The position numbers and the translations under genes are program-made. Of a stretch of DNA of 5,154 bases, positions 1 to 5,154 are shown piece by piece (positions within the stretch are counted from its first letter, which is position 1; each line of letters begins with the position of its first letter). Below the pieces are notes generated by a model. The model was not told where the DNA came from, searched no databases, and saw nothing but the letters and a program-made list of their open reading frames with translations. Origin of the DNA: Mariprofundaceae bacterium (GTDB taxonomy: Bacteria; Pseudomonadota; Zetaproteobacteria; Mariprofundales; Mariprofundaceae). The stretch spans positions 1-5,154 of the forward strand of contig JAUZQR010000420.1 in assembly GCA_030950865.1 (NCBI GenBank), given 5' to 3'.

Positions 1-144
1 GCAGGATTATCTGATAAAGCGCTTCAAGATGTTACAGGGCTTGATGATGCCATGTTTTGCCACAATGGACTCTTCATTGCAGGCGCAAAATCCTTTGAAA
101 GCACCATGAAGATGGCAGCGATGGCGGTTGAAGAAGGCTCATAA
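1..144 (+). CDS. MYG1/UPF0160-family protein, C-terminal end (partial)
   Basis: The first 47 codons, in frame 1 and ending at TAA 142-144, are the C-terminus of a protein whose start lies outside the window. The residues run AGLSDKALQDVTGL, then DDAMFCHNGLFIAGAKSFES, then a helical tail KMAAMAVEEGS. This matches my memory of the C-terminal signature of the MYG1 (UPF0160) family: a 'LRDEEL..VSGI' stretch, then a 'F.H..GFI.G..T.EGAL.MA' stretch. MYG1 proteins belong to the DHH-like metal-dependent hydrolase group. The eukaryotic members are reported to be 3'-5' RNA exonucleases, while the bacterial role is poorly defined. The catalytic N-terminal motifs are not visible here, so activity cannot be judged. 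The pseudogene begins immediately downstream. The family call is by recognition of this C-terminal block only. Confidence 0.72.
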   Translation, partial: AGLSDKALQDVTGLDDAMFCHNGLFIAGAKSFESTMKMAAMAVEEGS

Positions 145-146
145 GG

Positions 147-531
147 GCAAATTTTATAGTTTTCTTATCTTCATTGGTTACCAATGGCTGAAATATAGTC
201 TATGCTGAGACGAAATAGATAATGCTGAAGCAAGTCAACGTATGCAACGGGTGGTGGAGTTGTACAAATCATTCGATTTATTTGAAGTGAGATGAATCTC
301 ATACACTAATAAAAGTGTAGAAATATATGTTGCGCATTCGGATGCTATCCGTGGGTTAGATTTGCCGCAGTGCATGTTGAAGGCTTGGTAAAACTTGAGT
401 CTTTAACACGGCTGGGGAAGGATGCGGAAGTTGCATAGGCTATGGTTGCCAAAGCGCGTGATGATTTAGCAGAAGGGGAAAACAAGTTAGTAGAATTGGA
501 AGAGGCACAGAAAAAACTTCAAAGTTTATAG
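147..531 (+). pseudogene. decayed gene for a small exported coiled-coil protein
   Basis: No intact ORF exists here, yet three protein-like pieces follow one another in different frames. Piece 1 (frame 3, from about 156) reads IVFLSSLVTNG, a TGA stop at 189-191, then NIVYAETK, which looks like a signal peptide with cleavage after VYA. Piece 2 (frame 2, about 209-370) reads DEIDNAEASQRMQRVVELYK, then SFDLFEVR, a TGA at 293-295, then ISYTNKSVEIYVAHSDAIRG and LDLP. Piece 3 (frame 1, about 367-531) reads AVHVEGLVKLESLTRLGKDA, EVA, a TAG at 436-438, then AMVAKARDDLAEGENKLVEL and EEAQKKLQSL before TAG 529-531. The tail has the charged heptad look of a coiled coil. At least two frame shifts (near 204-218 and 360-375) and three stops break the gene. 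The original start may have been the ATA at 156, since AAGGG lies 7 bases ahead of it. I do not recognise the family. Intact length would be about 125 residues. Confidence 0.6.
172..186. repeat. perfect 15-base palindrome (hairpin) after the MYG1-like gene
   Basis: CATTGG and CCAATG flank a TTA centre, giving a perfect 6-bp stem with a 3-base loop, 27 bases after the upstream stop codon. No run of T follows on either strand, so it is not a standard intrinsic terminator. It could be a weak 3' stabiliser, a protein-binding site, or chance within the former signal-peptide coding sequence of the pseudogene, where it encodes SLVTNG. Confidence 0.4.
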
Positions 532-560
532 GTGGCAGCGATATTGCTGTAATTTTGGGC

Positions 561-2468
561 ATGGGTTCTCATGCTGGTTTATACAGTGCTAGAAAAAATA
601 TAATTGCGAAAAATATAAGAAATTTTTGCATGGTTGTTATGATGCTTTTGGGCTTGCCAGTTTCGGCAAACGCTTTGGGTTTTGGCGTGCCTGTACTAAA
701 AAGCCACCTCAATGAAGTATTGGATGTGCGTGTACCATTAATATTGGCTGAAAATGAAAGTTTGAACAGTGTGTTTGTAGAGTTTGCCAAGCCCAATGAA
801 TATCGTTTGGTCGGGTTAGAGCCTTATACGGATTTGTCGAGCATGCGTGTTTCTGTAGAGCATATGCCGCATGGCGAACTGTATGTCTTGCTCAGTTCTG
901 TATCTGTGGTGCAGGCACCGATTGTATCATTATTATTGAAAGCGCGTATTGGGCACAATACACATTATAAACAGGTGCAACTGCTTCTTGATACCATGAG
1001 GCTAGGGGCAAGAACGCATGTTGTTAAAGATAAACAGGGGCGCTCTGCTCTTGTTACAGATAAAGCTATTGTAAAAAATAATGAAGAGCATGGTTGGGCG
1101 AGAACATGGCGTTATGGACCTGTTCGTTCGGGGGATAGTTTAAGCACGATTGCTTATCGCTTACGCCGAGATAAACAGTGGTCAAATCATGATGTTATGT
1201 TGGCATTGTACCGATTTAATCCTGATGCATTTATTCAGCATGACATAAATAGGTTAAAATCAGGTGTTTGGTTGGAAATACCACGTGAAAAGGCGCTAAA
1301 AAAGTTACTCAAACAAGCACCTAAACCTTATGAAAATAGTAAGAAAAGAACACAGGTTGCATCCAAGAAACTCACGAAAGCAATGGTTAAGCCTAGGTCT
1401 ATATCGCTAGAAACGAAGCAGAATGATGCGGCTTCGCAATTGCGCTATGTTGGACGCATTGCATTGGGCAATGATGCGCATGTTTTACCAACAGAGTTAG
1501 AAAGCACCTCTAGCAAGAGTTCAGGGCAGTTGCAGGAAAAGCTAAATCAGTTGTATCAGCAAGCTATGGACGATCACTTACAGATGGCAAATTTGGATCA
1601 GAATATTATGGCAATCCGTGATGATATTGGTCAGATGAGTGATGATATTATTGCTCTAAAAGAGCAGCAAAATATTATGCAGAAGCAGATGGTGGATTCA
1701 CCGAGTACGCAATATTGGATGCTGGGATTTTTATTATTGGTGTTGCTTAATATTATGCTTCTTGGGTTATTTCTATACCGCAAACATCATGCAAAGATGA
1801 AAGAAATATATGATATTGAAGAAGCATATTTCAAGAAAAAAAATGAAACTCCAGTAACTATGGAAGAGCCTGTGCAAGCTCCAGCTAAGAAAAAAGTGCG
1901 TAAAAAACACCTGCTTGAAAATAAAATATATGATATTGAAAATCACTTAAACCTGAGAAACTATGAGGCTGTGGAAGATATTTTAAAACAGCTAAGTCAG
2001 AATGAGCATGAGCATTTTGGTGTGTGTGCTTTAAAAGCGCGTTTGTATCATGAAACAGGGCGTTTGGATGAGCGTGATAGCTTAATTCGAGATAAGCAGA
2101 GGTCCTTGAGTGATCGACAGTGGTGTTTACTGTGTGACCGCCTGCCTATTAATGTATGGCATGCATTGCATGAATCAGGCGTTGTTAAAGGTAATGGCAC
2201 ACTATTCAATGTTGAAGAATCTTTAACGAGTCATCATGAAGATGCTACTGAGATAAAAGCTTCAGCAAACCTTAATCAGTTGCAATCAGATACCGTGGGT
2301 ACGACGGAGGCTGTTGAGGTAAACAGTAGTTTCTTAGAATTGGATGATACTGAATTTAAAGCTGTGGATGAACAATCAGCCTCAGAGCTGGAAAGTAGTG
2401 CGCCAGAAGATGAATTTGTTAGTACCGTCTTTATTACGACTCTGGATGGTAAGAAAAAACTTCTCTAG
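561..2468 (+). CDS. fimV: FimV-like inner-membrane protein with LysM domain
   Basis: FimV proteins are inner-membrane proteins that bind peptidoglycan through LysM and organise polar complexes and type IV pilus assembly or twitching. Residues are numbered from ATG 561 (635 aa). There is a basic, then hydrophobic signal peptide (about 1-38) ending in VSANA before LGFG. The FimV N-terminal beta domain (about 39-146) has the typical opening 'LGFGVPVLKSHLNEVLDV'. The LysM domain (about 185-241) reads YGPVRSGDSLSTIA, then 'MLALYRFNPDAF', 'INRLKSG' and EIP, all classic for FimV. A Lys-rich linker follows, then a coiled coil (about 324-377), one membrane span (about 385-406) and a cytoplasmic part with TPR-like helix pairs (about 451-520) and an acidic tail. 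The usual C-terminal FimV motif is not evident. The start is uncertain: TTG 555 and ATG 630 are in frame, and none has a good Shine-Dalgarno. The gene stands alone on its strand, convergent with the M23 gene. Confidence 0.85.
   Translation: MGSHAGLYSARKNIIAKNIRNFCMVVMMLLGLPVSANALGFGVPVLKSHLNEVLDVRVPLILAENESLNSVFVEFAKPNEYRLVGLEPYTDLSSMRVSVEHMPHGELYVLLSSVSVVQAPIVSLLLKARIGHNTHYKQVQLLLDTMRLGARTHVVKDKQGRSALVTDKAIVKNNEEHGWARTWRYGPVRSGDSLSTIAYRLRRDKQWSNHDVMLALYRFNPDAFIQHDINRLKSGVWLEIPREKALKKLLKQAPKPYENSKKRTQVASKKLTKAMVKPRSISLETKQNDAASQLRYVGRIALGNDAHVLPTELESTSSKSSGQLQEKLNQLYQQAMDDHLQMANLDQNIMAIRDDIGQMSDDIIALKEQQNIMQKQMVDSPSTQYWMLGFLLLVLLNIMLLGLFLYRKHHAKMKEIYDIEEAYFKKKNETPVTMEEPVQAPAKKKVRKKHLLENKIYDIENHLNLRNYEAVEDILKQLSQNEHEHFGVCALKARLYHETGRLDERDSLIRDKQRSLSDRQWCLLCDRLPINVWHALHESGVVKGNGTLFNVEESLTSHHEDATEIKASANLNQLQSDTVGTTEAVEVNSSFLELDDTEFKAVDEQSASELESSAPEDEFVSTVFITTLDGKKKLL
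1804..1940 (+). repeat. 17-base direct repeat within fimV, 120 bases apart
   Basis: AAATATATGATATTGAA occurs exactly at 1804-1820 and again at 1924-1940. Both copies are in the same reading frame and both encode IYDIE, giving 'KEIYDIEEAYF' just after the membrane span and 'NKIYDIENHLN' at the start of the TPR-like helices. The flanking DNA is not similar. It may be the trace of a small internal duplication or a repeated helical motif. Confidence 0.6.
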
Positions 2469-2485
2469 CTTATTTATGCGAAGTT
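2452..2485 (-). terminator. possible weak intrinsic terminator of the xseA-M23 unit
   Basis: Read on the - strand, AACTTC (2485-2480) pairs with GAAGTT (2463-2458). An inner GC/GC pair sits above a four-base bulge, and the loop is ATAAATAA. The second arm runs into a U-rich tract made from the A-run at 2454-2459. The hairpin covers the stop codon of the M23 gene and the last codons of fimV. The stem is short and AT-rich, so it would be weak. In the + direction no T-run follows, so it would not serve fimV. Confidence 0.35.
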
Positions 2486-3291
2486 GATGATAGGGATAAC
2501 AAGCTATGCGGGTTGATGCGCGCATGATTAAAGCGCATACCCCAGTGCAAATGTGCGCCTGTTGATCTTCCTGTGCTACCAACCTCTGCAATGATTTGAC
2601 TCGCTTGAATCTCTTGCCCAACGTTAACATGGGTTTTGCTTAAATGGGCATATACTGTAACCAAGCCTTTGCCATGGCCGATAGCGATAAGTGTGCCATT
2701 TAAAAACATATCTTCGACCAATAGAACTTTTCCAGCCAAAGGTGCTTTCACTGGCGTACCTTTTGGTGCTGCAATATCAATGCCCGAATGGGGTGATTTT
2801 GCTTGTCCATTGACATAACGTTGTGCGCCGAATGGTGTAGACTCAATACCATCGACTGGCATAAGCGCTTTTGTGAATGCAGGGAATATATTCACATTCA
2901 CATCGTAGGTATTTTTGATTGCCTTCTGATCTGAGAGGATACGTTTGATGGCAGCAGCATCGAAACTGGACATCTTCTTTGAAACGGTGATGCGGGAGAT
3001 ACGGAATTCGCCCTTGTTGATATGTAAGTGATCCGTAAGGGTTGTTTTACCAAGCCATTGAATGGGGTAGCTGCCTGACTTTTGTTTTAAATCGATGCCT
3101 ATCCAGCCATGAATAGTGCCATGTTTATCTTTTTGGAAAGGCCACTCTTTGCCCATGCATGTAAGTTTACTCACGGGGGTGTTGGTGTTGAGTGTTACTT
3201 CAATTATATCACCTTGTGTGGCACTCCAATCATGGGCATATGCTGGTGAGGTAAGACTTAAAGATAAAAATAGCATGATAAAATAAGGCAT
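2470..3291 (-). CDS. exported M23-family (LytM-type) metallopeptidase
   Basis: The predicted protein has 273 residues. M23 enzymes are zinc endopeptidases that cut peptide cross-links in peptidoglycan; some members instead act as activators of amidases. A short signal peptide (1-19) ends SPAYA before HDW, placing the mature protein in the periplasm. Residues about 20-100 form a beta-rich N-terminal domain seen in this subgroup ('GKEWPF', 'GWIGIDLK', 'SGSYPI'). The peptidase core (about 150-262) keeps all key residues: H168 and D172 in PHSGID, H216 in YAHLS, and H247/H249 in GAHLHW. H168, D172 and H249 should bind zinc, and H216 and H247 should act in catalysis, so the enzyme looks active. ATG 3291 is chosen because it lies 5 bases after the xseA stop, with GCGAG just ahead, suggesting translational coupling. 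The stop is one base from the fimV stop on the opposite strand. Confidence 0.9.
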   Translation of the reverse strand: MPYFIMLFLSLSLTSPAYAHDWSATQGDIIEVTLNTNTPVSKLTCMGKEWPFQKDKHGTIHGWIGIDLKQKSGSYPIQWLGKTTLTDHLHINKGEFRISRITVSKKMSSFDAAAIKRILSDQKAIKNTYDVNVNIFPAFTKALMPVDGIESTPFGAQRYVNGQAKSPHSGIDIAAPKGTPVKAPLAGKVLLVEDMFLNGTLIAIGHGKGLVTVYAHLSKTHVNVGQEIQASQIIAEVGSTGRSTGAHLHWGMRFNHARINPHSLLSLSSTSHK

Positions 3292-3296
3292 AATGT

Positions 3297-4724
3297 TTAC
3301 TCGCTTGTTGGGTTTAGCTGAACTTTTTCAACACGTGTATCGATGCTTCCATCTTGAAAATGAATATGCATGGCATCGCCCTGTTGCATAGATTGAGCAT
3401 GGGTGATGAGCTTGCCTGATGCATCATAGTTCAGACTATAACCCCGCTGTAAGACATGTGTAGGATCAAGTGCATGCAATGTTTCTCGGTGCAACTGAAG
3501 CTTGTAATGCAATGCTTGTAATGATGATTTTAAGCTTTGTGTAAGTTGCTGATGATAGGCAGCAAGGCGATGCTGCTTTTCAGGTAAAATTTGCAAATGA
3601 CAAGCGGCAAGACGCTCTTGTAGGTGATGCAGTTGCTGTTGTTTTTGCCGTAACTGTCGCCCTGGCTCAAGTCTCATAAGCTCATGGTGTTGCTCATGCA
3701 TGCGTTGTTGCCATTGTCCGAGTGATGACTGAAAAGATGATGTGAGTCTCTGTTGTAACATGGCACTTTGTTGCAAGTCCTGATCCAGATTACGTTGTTG
3801 ATGGTGTTTTAAGCCTTGTTGTTGGATATGAAGTTTTTGTTGTAAACGTCCAAACATGGATGTGAGGCTATATTTTAAACGCTGTGTTTGCGGCATATTT
3901 TGACGTAAATGTTGGCGTGAAGCACAGCATAATTCAGCCGCATTGGAGGGTGTTGCTGCACGTAAGTCAGCTGCAAAATCTGCGAGGGTGGTATCAATTT
4001 CATGTCCAATACCAGCAATAATAGGAATCGTTGATGTGGCGATGGCTTGAATCATTGTTTCATCATTAAAACACCACAAATCTTCCATGCTACCACCACC
4101 ACGAACCAAAAGAATAACATCAGGCTTATCAGATTGGTGTTGCAATGCTTGAATGGCGTTGGCAATAGATTGAGGGGCTTGCTCGCCTTGCACGATGGCT
4201 GGAGATAAAGTCTTTTTTAGCCATGCTGGGCGCGTTGCGAGCACTTTTTTTACATCTTCAAAAGCTGCGGCAGTGGCGGATGTTACGATGCCGATATGTT
4301 GTGGTAATGCTGGGATAGGCTTTTTATGTTCGTTAGAAAACCAACCTCGCTGTGCAAACAAAGCTTTGCGATGTTCAAATTCCGCAGCCAATTCTCCAGC
4401 ACCTACGGGATTGATTTGTGTGACAATGATTTGATACGTGCCACGTGCTTCATAGAGGCTTAGGTGACCATTAAAAATGAATTCCTGCCCCTCTTTGGGC
4501 AATGTTTTTAAGCGCAATGCTGCCGAGCGCCAAACCACAGCAGAAATATTGGCATGACTATCTTTGATGGTGAAATAAAGATGTCCTGATGATGGTTTGC
4601 TTAAGCGGGATATTTCACCTTTGACTTCGATATGAGAAAAGCCCTGTTCCAGTGTTTGTTTGATGCGCGCAGTTAATTCAGTAACGCTGAGAGGAGCTTT
4701 ATGCATAGGCTTAGAAGAATCCAT
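3297..4724 (-). CDS. xseA: exodeoxyribonuclease VII large subunit
   Basis: The product is the large, catalytic subunit of exonuclease VII, which with several small XseB subunits degrades single-stranded DNA from both ends to oligonucleotides in the cytoplasm during repair. It has 475 residues, slightly longer than the E. coli protein (about 456). An OB-fold DNA-binding domain covers about 12-108 ('HIEVKGEISR', 'SGHLYFTIKD', 'YEARGTYQI'). The catalytic domain (about 141-265) contains 'GIVTSATAAAFEDV', RGGGSMEDLWCFNDE (208-222) and GIGHEIDTTLADF followed by RAATPSNAAE. D157, R208, H241 and D244 correspond, by motif position, to residues I recall as important in the E. coli enzyme. A long Gln/His-rich coiled coil (about 270-415) and a C-terminal segment with 'VLQRGYSL' follow. 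xseB is not in the window. ATG 4724 is favoured by length; M7 (ATG 4706) is also possible. Confidence 0.96.
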   Translation of the reverse strand: MDSSKPMHKAPLSVTELTARIKQTLEQGFSHIEVKGEISRLSKPSSGHLYFTIKDSHANISAVVWRSAALRLKTLPKEGQEFIFNGHLSLYEARGTYQIIVTQINPVGAGELAAEFEHRKALFAQRGWFSNEHKKPIPALPQHIGIVTSATAAAFEDVKKVLATRPAWLKKTLSPAIVQGEQAPQSIANAIQALQHQSDKPDVILLVRGGGSMEDLWCFNDETMIQAIATSTIPIIAGIGHEIDTTLADFAADLRAATPSNAAELCCASRQHLRQNMPQTQRLKYSLTSMFGRLQQKLHIQQQGLKHHQQRNLDQDLQQSAMLQQRLTSSFQSSLGQWQQRMHEQHHELMRLEPGRQLRQKQQQLHHLQERLAACHLQILPEKQHRLAAYHQQLTQSLKSSLQALHYKLQLHRETLHALDPTHVLQRGYSLNYDASGKLITHAQSMQQGDAMHIHFQDGSIDTRVEKVQLNPTSE

Positions 4725-4811
4725 GCCTGCAAGCTACGCGATTATGATGCAATGAAAAAGAGTAGGGGTTGATATTTTCAGGTTTAGTTTTGATATAAGA
4801 TACGGCATGAT
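4725..4811. promoter_or_regulatory. divergent intergenic region between xseA and the Ppx/GppA gene
   Basis: These 87 bases separate two genes transcribed outwards and must hold, or adjoin, the promoters of both. Towards xseA the best -10 is CATAAT on the - strand (4746-4741), but no convincing -35 sits 16-18 bases upstream of it. An AGG lies directly before the xseA ATG, closer than is ideal for a ribosome binding site. The + strand promoter is listed separately. Confidence 0.4.
4769..4799 (+). promoter_or_regulatory. extended -10 promoter for the Ppx/GppA gene
   Basis: TTGATA (4769-4774) resembles a -35 box and TATAAG (4794-4799) a -10 box, preceded by TG one base upstream (TGATATAAG), which is an extended -10. 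The spacer is 19 bases, longer than ideal, but extended -10 promoters tolerate this. Transcription would start near 4806, leaving only a few bases before ATG 4812. Confidence 0.5.
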
Positions 4812-5154
4812 ATGCCTATGGAAATAATAAACCTGATTGCTGAAGATGAATGGTTGAACCGTGGAGCATTGATTGCGGCCATTGATGTTGGCTCCAATGC
4901 TATGCGTTTGGGTATTGCAGCATTCGATGCAGAGTCGGGTTCCCCTCAGCTTATTCAGCGTTATCGAGAGCCTGTTCGTTTGGGGCATGATGCTTTTACC
5001 AGTGGTATATTGAGCGAAAAAACCATGGATGATGCGGTGAAGGCATTTGCTTATTTTCGCAAGATTCTTAATCAACATCATATTGAACATTATCGCGCAA
5101 CAGCGACCAGTGCAATGCGTGACTCCAAGAATGGACATGTGTTAATCAAGCGTA
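4812..5154 (+). CDS. Ppx/GppA-family phosphatase, N-terminal part (cut by window edge)
   Basis: This family includes exopolyphosphatases (Ppx), which release phosphate from polyphosphate chains, and GppA, which converts pppGpp to ppGpp. Both belong to the actin/ASKHA fold. The visible 114 residues contain the phosphate-1 loop AAIDVGSNAMRL (about 22-33), then YREPVRLGHDAFTSGIL (about 51-67), a helix 'DDAVKAFAYFRKIL', and YRATATSAMRDSKN (about 94-107), the conserved 'ATSA.R.A.N'-type motif. The Met-Arg after SNA, in place of the Phe-His of E. coli GppA/Ppx, suggests a different subgroup, but Ppx and GppA cannot be told apart from this part. The ATG at 4812 or 4818 starts the frame; the ATG at 4807 runs into a stop after six codons. 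No clear Shine-Dalgarno is seen. The gene is divergent from xseA and continues past the right edge. Confidence 0.93.
   Translation, partial: MPMEIINLIAEDEWLNRGALIAAIDVGSNAMRLGIAAFDAESGSPQLIQRYREPVRLGHDAFTSGILSEKTMDDAVKAFAYFRKILNQHHIEHYRATATSAMRDSKNGHVLIKR

Noticed and set aside
510..530. AT-rich inverted repeat AAACT/AGTTT as a terminator before fimV
   Set aside because: The stem is only 5 bp of mostly A-T pairs with no T-run, and it falls in the coiled-coil codons of the pseudogene.
145..554. Non-coding RNA or insertion-sequence remnant in the gene-free stretch
   Set aside because: No tRNA, tmRNA or riboswitch-like conserved elements, terminal repeats or transposase motifs were seen, and the protein-like segments explain the stretch better.
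569..796. 75-codon ORF on the - strand
   Set aside because: It lies opposite the fimV signal peptide and N-terminal domain, whose family is recognisable, so it is a shadow frame.
2382..2818. Small ORFs at 2382-2630 (-) and 2636-2818 (+)
   Set aside because: Both overlap the fimV end or the conserved M23 catalytic core in other frames and have no plausible product.
4195..4434. 79-codon ORF on the + strand
   Set aside because: It lies antisense to the catalytic domain of xseA, with no start signal or recognisable protein.
4734..5138. 134-codon ORF on the - strand
   Set aside because: The + strand here encodes unmistakable Ppx/GppA motifs; the - frame has no recognisable features and would overlap the divergent promoter region.
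1..5154. Defence system, prophage, CRISPR or toxin-antitoxin pair
   Set aside because: No spaced repeats, nuclease/helicase pairs, integrase or small paired ORFs were seen; every intact gene fits a common chromosomal family.

Overview
The window looks like chromosomal housekeeping DNA from a Gram-negative bacterium, most likely a proteobacterium of the gamma/beta/zeta type. The evidence is a FimV-like inner-membrane protein (a family tied to type IV pili and polar organisation in those groups), a periplasmic M23 peptidase, exonuclease VII and a Ppx/GppA phosphatase. Base composition is moderately AT-leaning. I cannot fix the genus from the sequence.

Layout, left to right: (1) the 3' end of a MYG1/UPF0160-family gene on + (1-144). 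(2) About 400 bases with no intact ORF (145-554), which hold the decayed remains of a small exported protein: a signal-peptide-like stretch, a middle part and a coiled-coil tail fall in three different frames, broken by internal stops. A perfect 15-base palindrome (172-186) lies at its start. (3) A + strand fimV-like gene (about 561-2468): signal peptide, FimV N-terminal domain, LysM domain, coiled coil, one membrane span and a shortish cytoplasmic part with TPR-like helices. (4) On the - strand, a two-gene unit reading leftwards: xseA (exonuclease VII large subunit, 4724-3297), then, 5 bases downstream, an exported M23 metallopeptidase (3291-2470). Its stop is one base from the fimV stop, and a weak hairpin with a U-run spans that junction. 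(5) A divergent 87-base intergenic region. (6) The N-terminal 114 codons of a Ppx/GppA-family phosphatase on +, cut by the right edge, with a good extended -10 promoter just upstream.

The genes serve separate functions: cell envelope/pilus organisation (fimV), peptidoglycan hydrolysis (M23), DNA repair (xseA) and polyphosphate or (p)ppGpp metabolism (ppx/gppA). Only xseA and the M23 gene look co-transcribed. I see no CRISPR array, tRNA, rRNA, transposase, phage gene or defence-system signature, and nothing that amounts to a new multi-gene system. The points most worth checking are the pseudogene, the uncertain fimV start, the short FimV C-terminus and the tight convergent junction.
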